Below the pieces are notes generated by a model. The model did no database searches. It saw nothing but the letters and a program-made list of their open reading frames with translations, and was not told the DNA's origin. This document shows positions 1 to 5,912 of a stretch of DNA of 26,131 bases, in pieces (positions within the stretch are counted from its first letter, which is position 1; each line of letters starts with the position of its first letter). The DNA lies in NCBI GenBank assembly GCA_946482545.1, contig CAMLRX010000067.1, forward strand, positions 1 to 26,131, written 5' to 3'. This DNA comes from an uncultured Flavihumibacter sp. (lineage in GTDB: Bacteria; Bacteroidota; Bacteroidia; Chitinophagales; Chitinophagaceae). The position numbers and the translations under genes were made by a program.

Positions 1-69
1 CGTTGAAGTGAAGCCTCTCCCCAACCCCTCTCCACAGGAGAGGGGTTGGGGTGACGCTTCACTTCAACG
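1..69. repeat. Long quasi-palindromic hairpin at photolyase 3' end
   Basis: Positions 1-33 pair with 37-69 in a 33-bp stem with two mismatches (15/55 and 18/52) and a 3-nt loop (ACA). The inner arms are CCCCAACCCCTCTCC and its complement, a motif type seen as an intergenic repeat in many bacterial genomes. The outer 14 bp (CGTTGAAGTGAAGC) are the last codons and stop of the photolyase gene, mirrored at the window edge. It may act as a bidirectional terminator, but neither side has a clear T-run. Confidence 0.8.
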
Positions 70-1372
70 CTTTCGCATACACTTCCAGACAACGTTTTCT
101 GGCCATTTCATGGTTCACGATAGGCGCCGGATAAGAAAGCTCATCCAGTTCTGGCACCCATTTCCTTACATATTTAAGCTCCTTATCAAACTTCTGGGTT
201 TGCAAGGTGGGATTGAACACCCTGAAATACGGCGCGGCATCGCAACCACTTCCTGCGGCCCATTGCCAGCCGCCATTGTTGGCTGCAAGGTCGAAATCGA
301 GCAACTTTTCAGCGAAATACGCTTCGCCCCAGCGCCAGTCTATTAATAAGTGTTTGGTCAGAAAGCTTGCCACAATCATACGCACACGGTTGTGCATGTA
401 ACCTGTTTCATTCAACTCGCGCATGCCTGCATCTACAATCGGGTAACCAGTGCGGCCTTCCATCCAGGCAGCAAACTCTTTTTCATCGTTGCGCCAGTTT
501 ATGGCATCGTATTCTTTTCTGAAAGCCTGTCCACGACCAACATGCGGGAAATGCCAGAGTATCATGTGATAGAAATCGCGCCAGATGAGTTCGTTCAGAT
601 AAACTTCACTGTGTTCTGCCGCTTTTCGGGCGAGGGCCCGGATGCTTATCGTTCCAAAGCGCAGGTGCACCCCCAGCCTGGAGGTACCATGAATACAGGG
701 GAAATCACGTTGCTCCCCGTATTTGCTGAGCAATTCTTTGGAAAGACTTTTCGAAGGAAAATGTTTATCCGTTGTTTCAAAGCCCATCGACTTCAACGAA
801 GGGATCGGTTGGGGAGGTTGTTTGAAAAAGTGCTTAAACAAGGGCTTTGTATTCTTTTCCGCCATCCATTCTTCTGTAACAATCGATTTCCATTTTTTAC
901 TGTAAGGGGTAAACACGGTGTAGGGCTTCCCATCGTCTTTCAGCACTTCATTTTTTTCAGCGATCACCTGATCTTTAAACGTGTTGAACTTAATATCCTT
1001 CTTCTTTATGAATGCTTCAACAGCGCTATCTCTTTCCTGCGCATAAGGCTCATAGTCATGGTTGGTATATACGGCCTGAACGATATATTTCTTCACCAGT
1101 TTTTCAAATACTTCGAGTGGCTTCCCATAGTATACTTCCAGGGAACTTCCCTCCTTCTCCAGTGTAACCTGCATTTCCTCCAGTGCATCATAGATGAACT
1201 GCAGCCGTCTATCGTGGGGCGAAGGAAGTTTTGAGAGGATGTTTTCATCAAATATAAAAATAGGCAGCACAGGATGTCCTGAACGAAGTGCATGGTACAA
1301 AGCGGTCTGGTCCTGCAAACGCAGGTCGCGTCGGAACCAGCAGATCACGATTGAAGAAGTTGTTTCAGCCAT
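59..1372 (-). CDS. phrB: Deoxyribodipyrimidine photolyase / cryptochrome family
   Basis: This is a flavoprotein expected to repair UV-induced cyclobutane pyrimidine dimers in DNA using light. The 437-residue protein has the N-terminal antenna (photolyase) domain beginning CWFRRDLRLQDQTALYHAL. The C-terminal FAD-binding domain shows the LIWRDFYHMILWHFP segment, then TGYPIVDAGMREL, TGYMHNRVRMIVASFL and the strongly conserved DLAANNGGWQWAAGSGCDA block followed by PYFRVFNPT. That pattern fits class I CPD photolyases rather than class II enzymes. Length is slightly under the usual 450-480 residues but complete. The gene starts at an ATG 24 nt downstream of the aminotransferase stop, so the two are probably co-transcribed. 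Its last codons form one arm of the hairpin at 1-69. Photolyase versus cryptochrome cannot be decided from sequence alone, but the intact FAD block favours repair. Confidence 0.93.
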   Translation of the reverse strand: MAETTSSIVICWFRRDLRLQDQTALYHALRSGHPVLPIFIFDENILSKLPSPHDRRLQFIYDALEEMQVTLEKEGSSLEVYYGKPLEVFEKLVKKYIVQAVYTNHDYEPYAQERDSAVEAFIKKKDIKFNTFKDQVIAEKNEVLKDDGKPYTVFTPYSKKWKSIVTEEWMAEKNTKPLFKHFFKQPPQPIPSLKSMGFETTDKHFPSKSLSKELLSKYGEQRDFPCIHGTSRLGVHLRFGTISIRALARKAAEHSEVYLNELIWRDFYHMILWHFPHVGRGQAFRKEYDAINWRNDEKEFAAWMEGRTGYPIVDAGMRELNETGYMHNRVRMIVASFLTKHLLIDWRWGEAYFAEKLLDFDLAANNGGWQWAAGSGCDAAPYFRVFNPTLQTQKFDKELKYVRKWVPELDELSYPAPIVNHEMARKRCLEVYAKALK

Positions 1373-1396
1373 AAGGGCAAAACAACAAACTGCGCA

Positions 1397-2251
1397 TCAA
1401 ATAGTTGTTTGAAGGAGTTGGAAAATTTGAGCGGCTGCACCGGGACCGAATTGCTTTCCGTTAAAATCTCCGACCCAGCGCAATCCGAACATCGCATTGG
1501 TAAGAAATAACGCATCTGCATTCATCAGGCGTTCCTGTTCAGCGGGCATTTCATTTGCGGACCATCCAAATTGCGGGAGCCTTTCCAATAAGCGACGGCG
1601 CACCGTTCCTGCAACGGGTCCTTCATTCAAAGGCGGGGTAAACAACTGATTTCCTTCCTGCCACCAGATGTTGGCGATGGTGGAATCAGCCACTCGGCCA
1701 AAGGCATTCAATACCAGGGCATCGTTCCAATGTTGTTTTTTCGCATGAAGCGCGGCCGTGATATAAGGCAGAAAGTTATTTGTTTTGAGTGCGGAAAAGG
1801 CATCCGCTGTTTTTCTCGCAGACTCATAAATGCCAAGCACCAATCCGTTGCTGTTCAGTTCGGAAATTCCTGCCGGGGCCGGCATGGTTTCAATGATCCA
1901 GTTGGGGGCGTGCGAAACGGCATCGTACAAACCGCCATCACCTCTTACCACAGTGAGCCTTACCCGCGCTGCGGCGCTGTGACCGTTTTTTTCCGCCAGT
2001 TCTATCGTTTGCTGTAGCAGGTTTTCTGCCGTGAAAAAACGGGGCCATTCAAACCCCAGTTGGGTCAGTCCGAGAAACAGTCTTTCAAAATGCAACTCCG
2101 CATGTAATACTTTGCCTTCAATGAGTTTCATTGTTTCGAAAACCCCGTCTCCATACCTGAGTCCGCGGTTTTGTGCGGGCACAATAGACTCCAATGCGGG
2201 CAGCAGTTTCCCGTTAAAATTGACCTTCTGAGCCGGTGTTTTAGCCTTCAA
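1397..2251 (-). CDS. pabC: Class IV aminotransferase, probable aminodeoxychorismate lyase
   Basis: This is a fold-type IV PLP enzyme of about 284 residues. The N-terminus has the family pattern NFNGKLLP followed by NRGLRYGDGVFETMKL. The likely PLP-binding lysine is K156 in ALKTNNFLPY, and the cofactor-contacting segment is VADSTIANIWW, where Asp (D189) stands in place of the more usual Glu. Family members are 4-amino-4-deoxychorismate lyase (folate pathway), branched-chain aminotransferase or D-amino acid aminotransferase. The short length and lack of branched-chain synthesis neighbours favour PabC, but this is inference. The only start that keeps the conserved N-terminus is a TTG at 2251, overlapping the end of response regulator 1 by 11 nt in another frame, so translation may be coupled. 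No Shine-Dalgarno sequence is visible. Confidence 0.82.
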   Translation of the reverse strand: MKAKTPAQKVNFNGKLLPALESIVPAQNRGLRYGDGVFETMKLIEGKVLHAELHFERLFLGLTQLGFEWPRFFTAENLLQQTIELAEKNGHSAAARVRLTVVRGDGGLYDAVSHAPNWIIETMPAPAGISELNSNGLVLGIYESARKTADAFSALKTNNFLPYITAALHAKKQHWNDALVLNAFGRVADSTIANIWWQEGNQLFTPPLNEGPVAGTVRRRLLERLPQFGWSANEMPAEQERLMNADALFLTNAMFGLRWVGDFNGKQFGPGAAAQIFQLLQTTI

Positions 2252-2918
2252 CCAATCCGTTTTTTACCGCATAAAGAATGAGTCCGGCCATGGACTTAAC
2301 ACCTGTCTTGGATTTGAGTTTATCACGGATCGCTTCCACTGTTCTTGGGGAAAGGTCCACGATATCAGCGATTTCCTTGGTGCTTTTCTCGTCGCACATC
2401 AGTTTCAGAATAGCGATTTCTTTTTCGCTGAGGTGTACGTCCTGAGGAAGACTTTGTTCAACAGTTCTTTTGGTGCGTAAACCACTGAGGAGCGCTTTGT
2501 TGGTGAGGTCGTTAAAGAAGAACTCCTGCTGGTAGCAGGTAACGATGGCCTGGTAAATGGATTCTGAATCCGAGTTTTTGGTGAGGTAAGAGTTCGCGCC
2601 TATTTCCATCATCCTGGAAATAACGGAAGAGTCGTCGTGCATCGAGAGAATGATCACCTTCACTTCGGGGTATAGTTTCCTTATTTCCGGCAGGGTGGCG
2701 ATTCCATCCATGATGGGCATCTGGATATCAAGCAGAATCACATCAGGCTCAATGTGTTTGAGAAGGTTGAGCAACTGCATTCCATTGTCGGCTTCCGCGA
2801 TCAGTTGAACGTCTTTCTTCATGGAAAGCGCGGTTTTCACACCGGCACGGAAAAGGGCGTGATCATCTGCTATGGCTACTTTAATCGGTTGCCCCCCTGG
2901 CAAATCAGTTTTCTTCAT
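2241..2918 (-). CDS. LuxR/NarL-type response regulator 1
   Basis: This is a two-component transcription regulator: an N-terminal receiver domain and a C-terminal LuxR-type helix-turn-helix. In the 225-residue form starting at ATG 2918, the acidic pair is D18-D19 (VAIADDHALFRAG), the phospho-acceptor is D64 in ILLDIQMP, the switch residue is Ser in IILSMHDD and the conserved Lys follows in YLTKNSD. The DNA-binding domain is LSEKEIAILKLM followed by TKEIADIVDLSPRTVEAIRDKL. An in-frame start 39 nt upstream (2957) adds 13 unconserved residues, so 2918 is preferred. It is clearly paralogous to the regulators at 3552 and 6797 but has no adjacent kinase gene in its own operon. The aminotransferase and photolyase follow it with no gap. 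Its upstream region holds the repeats at 3007-3066. Confidence 0.92.
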   Translation of the reverse strand: MKKTDLPGGQPIKVAIADDHALFRAGVKTALSMKKDVQLIAEADNGMQLLNLLKHIEPDVILLDIQMPIMDGIATLPEIRKLYPEVKVIILSMHDDSSVISRMMEIGANSYLTKNSDSESIYQAIVTCYQQEFFFNDLTNKALLSGLRTKRTVEQSLPQDVHLSEKEIAILKLMCDEKSTKEIADIVDLSPRTVEAIRDKLKSKTGVKSMAGLILYAVKNGLVEG

Positions 2919-2970
2919 AGGTACCAAATTTCGGGGATTTTCGGGGTTGTTGTACAAAAAATTTCGATTG

Positions 2971-2978
2971 CAAGTTTA
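2971..2978 (-). promoter_or_regulatory. Possible promoter -7 box for response regulator 1
   Basis: The minus strand reads TAAACTTG, one mismatch from the Bacteroidota -7 consensus TAnnTTTG, about 53 nt upstream of the ATG at 2918. There is no clear TTTG at -33. It is the best candidate in the interval. Confidence 0.3.
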
Positions 2979-3006
2979 GGAAGAAAAAGGTGAATTCCTA
3001 TGGTAG

Positions 3007-3066
3007 AAATACGCGTTTATTGTAAGAAACACCGAGGGATAAATACGCATTTTTCGTAGAAACACC
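3007..3066. repeat. Imperfect direct repeat, operator-like
   Basis: Two units lie 34 nt apart at 3007-3033 and 3041-3066. Both begin AAATACGC, pass through a T-rich centre and end in GTA(A)GAAACACC. The second unit contains the inverted half-sites TACG-N7-CGTA. They lie between the candidate promoter of response regulator 1 and the plus-strand promoter at 3157-3188, where a regulator could control both. Function is inferred. Confidence 0.6.
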
Positions 3067-3156
3067 ACTTATAGTACCGTTATTTCCCCATTGTGTAGAA
3101 GTCTTTTTACGATTTCGGCCGTAATAACCGAAGTGTTAAAATCGGGAGATTGTGCG

Positions 3157-3188
3157 ATTGTCCACATGTTTATCCACATCTATATTTG
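3157..3188 (+). promoter_or_regulatory. Plus-strand promoter with two embedded DnaA-box matches
   Basis: A perfect -7 box TATATTTG (3181-3188) lies 20 nt after ATTG (3157-3160), a fair fit to the -33/-7 arrangement of Bacteroidota. Between them are TTGTCCACA (3158-3166, one mismatch from the DnaA box) and TTATCCACA (3170-3178, perfect consensus), 12 nt apart start to start. Transcription would begin near 3193-3195, heading into a gene-free stretch that ends at a strong terminator. Confidence 0.5.
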
Positions 3189-3193
3189 TATCG

Positions 3194-3530
3194 AAAGTTG
3201 ATTGACAAGGATTAGCAACCTCAAACAATCCAATGTCCGAAACAAACCGTCCTGAAGTTATTCCAATATCCGTGTAAAGGCTAACGCAAATTCCAATGTC
3301 AATCAACTTCTTTTTCTGAAATAACTTTTTTCGTCATAGTAGTAATTGTCGAAATTTTTGGTCAAACCTTGTTCCTTTGAAAAGTCCAATGTCCTGAAAA
3401 GTCCAAACCGTCCAAACATCCTTTGAAAGAAATCAGAAGGTCCCTATCCCTGGTTGATCCAGATCCATGAATTTCCTTATCCCTGACCTTCAAGAATTTT
3501 AAACCCCGCCGGATGGCGGGGTCTTTTTTT
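3194..3530 (+). ncRNA. Candidate non-coding RNA of about 340 nt
   Basis: No protein gene is visible in this interval, yet it has a plus-strand promoter just upstream and a plus-oriented intrinsic terminator at its end. The predicted 5' end, AAGTTGATTGACA (3195-3207), is perfectly complementary to TGTCAATCAACTT (3297-3309), so the first 115 nt could close into one domain with an inner TTAGC/GCTAA pairing (3212-3216 and 3280-3284). The 9-mer TCCAATGTC occurs at 3229, 3292 and 3385, with a one-base variant at 3262. A 14-codon ORF (MSETNRPEVIPISV, 3233-3277) starts in the first copy, so a short peptide is an alternative. I do not recognise it as a named RNA family. Confidence 0.45.
3504..3530 (+). 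terminator. Rho-independent terminator
   Basis: The stem CCCCGCC/GGCGGGG with loop GGAT is followed by TCTTTTTTT on the plus strand. On the minus strand the tail is only TTTAAAATTCTT, so it works best for plus-strand transcripts, although it also lies just beyond the stop of response regulator 2 and may serve both. Confidence 0.85.
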
Positions 3531-3551
3531 ATCAGCTAAAGTAGTTTGGGA

Positions 3552-4211
3552 TCAGTTGATGAGTTTGTTCCGCATCGCGTACATGATGAGGCCGGCGATG
3601 GTTTTGGCGTTCGCCTTTGTTTTCATGTTTTGCCGGATGGTTTCCACGGTGCGTGGGCTGAGGAAAACTTCTTTGGAAATCTCTTCCGTTGTTTTGTCTT
3701 CAGCGATGAGCTGGAGTATTTTCAGTTCTTTTTCGGAGAATTTGATGGGATTGGGATAGAACTGCCTTACCTGTTTTTTATGCTGAAGTTTCAGCAGCAC
3801 AGCCTTATTTACGAGGTCGTTGAAATAGAAATCATCGTTCATGCAGGTGAGGATGGCATTGTAGATTTCTTCCGGGTCGCTGGTTTTGGTGAGGTAGGCA
3901 TTGGCGCCCATTTCCATCATCTTGGTGATCATCTCCTGATCGTCATACATTGTTAAGACAATGATTTTCACCTCTTCATATTCTTTCCGGATCAGGGAGA
4001 TGGCATTTACCCCATCCATTTCAGGCATTCTGAGGTCCATCAGCAACACGTCCGGAATCTTAAGTTTCAGTTTATGCATCAGGTCTTTACCATCTTCGGC
4101 TTCCCAAAGAATTTTCAGGTAAGCCCTGTCTTTTAGCGCCATCTTGATCCCGTCCCTGAATATTTTATGATCGTCTGCGATTGCTACTTTGATCAGGTTC
4201 TCAGTTGCCAT
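3552..4211 (-). CDS. LuxR/NarL-type response regulator 2
   Basis: This is a second receiver plus LuxR helix-turn-helix regulator, 219 residues from the ATG at 4211. Visible residues are the acidic pair D13-D14 (VAIADDHKIFRDG), phospho-acceptor D59 (VLLMDLRMPEMDG), Thr in IIVLTMYDDQ and Lys in YLTKTSDP. The C-terminus has FSEKELKILQLI and TEEISKEVFLSPRTVETIRQNM. An upstream ATG at 4256 would add 15 residues without family support. It resembles regulator 1 closely across the alpha4-beta5 region (MMEMGANAYLTK versus MMEIGANSYLTK) and C-terminal tail, suggesting tandem duplication. It stands alone between two long non-coding intervals, so it is an orphan regulator unless the kinase at 5913 serves it. 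Confidence 0.92.
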   Translation of the reverse strand: MATENLIKVAIADDHKIFRDGIKMALKDRAYLKILWEAEDGKDLMHKLKLKIPDVLLMDLRMPEMDGVNAISLIRKEYEEVKIIVLTMYDDQEMITKMMEMGANAYLTKTSDPEEIYNAILTCMNDDFYFNDLVNKAVLLKLQHKKQVRQFYPNPIKFSEKELKILQLIAEDKTTEEISKEVFLSPRTVETIRQNMKTKANAKTIAGLIMYAMRNKLIN

Positions 4212-4280
4212 GAATATTGGGTGATTTAAAGGGTATTGTTGCTTAAAGTTATACAATTAGTTGCCAAATAAAAGTCCGGA

Positions 4281-4288
4281 CAAATCTA
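4281..4288 (-). promoter_or_regulatory. Predicted promoter -7 box for response regulator 2
   Basis: The minus strand reads TAGATTTG, a perfect TAnnTTTG match, about 70 nt upstream of the ATG at 4211. No good TTTG is present at -33. The TACG-type motifs at 4299-4335 lie directly upstream, where an activator could bind. Confidence 0.5.
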
Positions 4289-4298
4289 TTTTACCATG

Positions 4299-4335
4299 TA
4301 CGTTTTTTTACGAGGCATGAATGTTGCTTTTACGA
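4299..4335. promoter_or_regulatory. Cluster of TTTTACGA motifs
   Basis: TACG-T7-ACGA (4299-4313) and TTTTACGA (4328-4335) lie upstream of the response regulator 2 promoter. The same TTTTACGA occurs at 3105-3112 in the control region of regulator 1. Spaced, partly palindromic motifs of this sort suit dimeric LuxR-type regulators. That they are binding sites is inference. Confidence 0.35.
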
Positions 4336-4380
4336 TGCGCAGGGTATATTCCGCATCACTTAAAACGGGCAATACTGCGC

Positions 4381-4411
4381 TTGACCATCCATATCCTTCC
4401 AATTACTTTTG
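4381..4411 (+). promoter_or_regulatory. Plus-strand promoter upstream of the 4719 gene
   Basis: TTG (4381-4383) is followed after 20 nt by a perfect -7 box TACTTTTG (4404-4411). Transcription from here would give the gene at 4719 a leader of about 300 nt, or produce a separate RNA. No closer perfect box is visible; TATTTTTTG near 4527 is one T too long. Confidence 0.45.
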
Positions 4412-4516
4412 TAACTACAAGCCCCGTTTTTAAAGTCCACTCTCTTTCAGGAGCGTTCTCACCCTACATTCGCATTTTTCCTAATACAACTCCCGTGTTC
4501 TTACGAATAGAAAGAC

Positions 4517-4580
4517 CGTAAATTTACTATTTTTTGCACGTAAAATTTCGCTATTTTACTACGTTAAACTACGATCATTT
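4517..4580. repeat. CGTAAA-type imperfect direct repeats
   Basis: CGTAAA followed by TTT and CTATTTT occurs at 4517 and again at 4539, a 22-nt period (two helical turns), followed by CGTTAAACTACG at 4562. Another CGTAAA lies at 4702. The remainder of the 4212-4718 gap shows no gene on either strand that looks real. Confidence 0.4.
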
Positions 4581-4656
4581 TCGCCTGAAACGATTGTCCG
4601 CATTGAATTTCGGGCAATTTATCGATTCCAATTGTGTTTTGCACCCATTGCGTAGA

Positions 4657-4710
4657 TTTTTTTTTTGGTGGTAATTCAGATTCCAAAAATTTCCTGACCA
4701 CCGTAAAAAA
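4657..4710 (+). promoter_or_regulatory. T10 tract and hairpin just before the 4719 start codon
   Basis: A run of ten T (4657-4666) precedes GGTGGT (4667-4672), which pairs with ACCACC (4697-4702). The T-run can pair further with AAAAAA (4705-4710), giving a long A/U-rich extension. The structure ends 8 nt before the ATG, so it could control translation, and the homopolymer could vary in length. It is not a terminator on either strand, because a T-run does not follow the stem. Confidence 0.4.
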
Positions 4711-4718
4711 TTACTACA

Positions 4719-5126
4719 ATGATGCAAAAAGAAATCATCGCCAAAATGCACGCAGGTGTAGGCGAGCACATCGGCTTCGAGCTGGGTGCGAAAATGGTAA
4801 AAGACTTCCAGGATGCACATCCGAATGACACACAGAGCGTGTTCTGCGGACGCAACGTAATCGAGGAAATCCTCGCCCAGCCTGGTTGTGTTGGAATCAA
4901 AATGTTCAACGCCCTTACTGAAACCGGTGCAAGAACCCTGGTTTTCGTAGGTCTGGACGAAAGAGGCCGCCACATTCTTGAGTATGATGCCGTTGACCAG
5001 CATGGTATGCTCATCAAAAAAGAAGGTATTGTTGCCGACCGCGTAATCATCCGCCCTCCAACAGATGGCAAAGATGGTGACGGCACAACGCCTCCTCCTA
5101 CTACTACAGATACTTCCTGGTGGTAG
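4719..5126 (+). CDS. Conserved hypothetical protein, 135 residues
   Basis: I do not recognise a named domain. The protein is small, soluble and acidic, has no signal peptide or membrane segment, and appears to have an alpha/beta core. The N-terminal half is helical (MVKDFQDAHPN), then VFCGRNVIEEILAQPGCVGIKM, then a beta-rich segment ARTLVFVGLDERGRHI. Two cysteines flank the IEEILAQPG segment. The tail is Pro/Thr-rich and ends TPPPTTTDTSWW, which looks unstructured. From memory, similar small proteins are common and uncharacterised in Chitinophagaceae. It starts with tandem ATG codons at 4719 and 4722. It has its own long leader and is separated from the downstream membrane protein by a large hairpin that carries a new promoter, so it is probably a single-gene transcript. 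Codon use matches the surroundings. Confidence 0.85.
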   Translation: MMQKEIIAKMHAGVGEHIGFELGAKMVKDFQDAHPNDTQSVFCGRNVIEEILAQPGCVGIKMFNALTETGARTLVFVGLDERGRHILEYDAVDQHGMLIKKEGIVADRVIIRPPTDGKDGDGTTPPPTTTDTSWW

Positions 5127-5133
5127 TTCCTAC

Positions 5134-5149
5134 TACTGGTAAGCCAGTA
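5134..5149 (+). terminator. Weak terminator-like hairpin after the 4719 gene
   Basis: TACTGG (5134-5139) pairs with CCAGTA (5144-5149) around loop TAAG and is followed by TAATTTTG. The stem is short, so termination here is uncertain; the larger hairpin at 5158-5204 may do the job. Confidence 0.3.
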
Positions 5150-5153
5150 TAAT

Positions 5154-5204
5154 TTTGAATAAACCGTTGATTTTATATATTTGGTATAAATTCAACGGTT
5201 TATT
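5154..5204 (+). promoter_or_regulatory. Promoter embedded in a 20-bp inverted repeat
   Basis: TTTG (5154-5157), an 18-nt spacer and TATATTTG (5176-5183) form a near-ideal Bacteroidota promoter for the operon starting at 5214. The spacer and -7 box lie within an inverted repeat: 5158-5177 pairs with 5185-5204 with one mismatch and a 7-nt loop (TATTTGG). It may be an operator, a terminator for the upstream gene, or both. The predicted start is near 5189. Confidence 0.6.
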
Positions 5205-5213
5205 ATTTCACCC

Positions 5214-5888
5214 TTGACCTACATAAGTATATTTTCTTCCTTATTACCTGTGATGCTTTTTCTGCTTTATTTAAAGTTCCAGAAAGAGAAAGCATTGTGG
5301 GTGATTTTCTGTTATTGTATATATGGCTTCCTGAATGATATCTCGTTACTTTACCTTCAGGGCGCATCGCCTTCTTCTTTTCTCCTGAATATCTTCACCA
5401 TACTGGAATTCAGTTTTTTAGCCTGCTTTTTCTACTTTTCAATTCAAAATAAATGGTTCAAGAGAGTCCTTCCTTACCTGGTGTTGGGCTTCGTTACTTA
5501 TAATATTATATACCTGATTATTACACCCGAACCCGAACTCGCCAGCATGAGTTCTGTTCCAGCTACGGTAGAAGCGTTTCTCCTGATCAGCATTTCCATT
5601 TTCTTTTTCTTTGAGCAAATCAGCAAACCACAGGCTTTCTTTATTTACCAGGTACCTTCATTCTGGATTGTAATTGCCGTATTGCTCTATTTCTCAGGCG
5701 CATTCTTTATATTCATCTATGCGGAGAATTTCACCAATACGGAATTGAACAAGTACTGGGTGATCAATTATGCCCTGAATGCTACGAAAAACATACTTTT
5801 TGCCATAGCCTTCCTCATGAAAAGCAACAATGACCAAAATCCTACGTTAACCAACAGATTCCCTGAACATTATACAACAAGGTTCTGA
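5214..5888 (+). CDS. Seven-helix integral membrane protein, possible sensor partner
   Basis: This 224-residue hydrophobic protein has about seven predicted membrane segments (roughly residues 3-20, 28-47, 56-76, 85-103, 118-135, 149-170 and 183-203) and almost no soluble domain. I recognise no catalytic motif. It is paralogous to the protein at 7592: both are about 225 residues and share a sixth helix with SxxFWI/T and a seventh ending in an aromatic-rich segment. The start used is a TTG at 5214, about 25 nt after the predicted transcription start; no ATG lies upstream in frame, and ATG 5253 would remove most of helix 1. The histidine kinase gene follows after 24 nt. Because that kinase lacks a sensor domain, this protein is a plausible signal receptor for it. 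That role is inference. Confidence 0.8.
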   Translation: MTYISIFSSLLPVMLFLLYLKFQKEKALWVIFCYCIYGFLNDISLLYLQGASPSSFLLNIFTILEFSFLACFFYFSIQNKWFKRVLPYLVLGFVTYNIIYLIITPEPELASMSSVPATVEAFLLISISIFFFFEQISKPQAFFIYQVPSFWIVIAVLLYFSGAFFIFIYAENFTNTELNKYWVINYALNATKNILFAIAFLMKSNNDQNPTLTNRFPEHYTTRF

Positions 5889-5912
5889 TGATGTATAACT
5901 AACCCCTATTGA

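Noticed and set aside
350..1234. Open frame of 294 codons opposite the photolyase gene
   Set aside because: Antisense to a well-conserved enzyme, low-complexity and Phe/Cys/His-rich composition, no promoter or domain.
3007..3066. CRISPR array
   Set aside because: Only two imperfect units with an 8-nt spacer; no further repeats and no cas genes in the window.
3158..3530. Assigning the interval as the chromosome origin
   Set aside because: Only two DnaA-box matches are seen, with no dnaA, dnaN or other origin-linked genes, so it is reported only as a possibility to be tested by GC skew.
4575..5086. Two minus-strand open frames of about 140 codons opposite the 4719 gene
   Set aside because: The plus-strand protein has regular composition, a tandem ATG start and a promoter; the antisense frames begin within it and have none of these.
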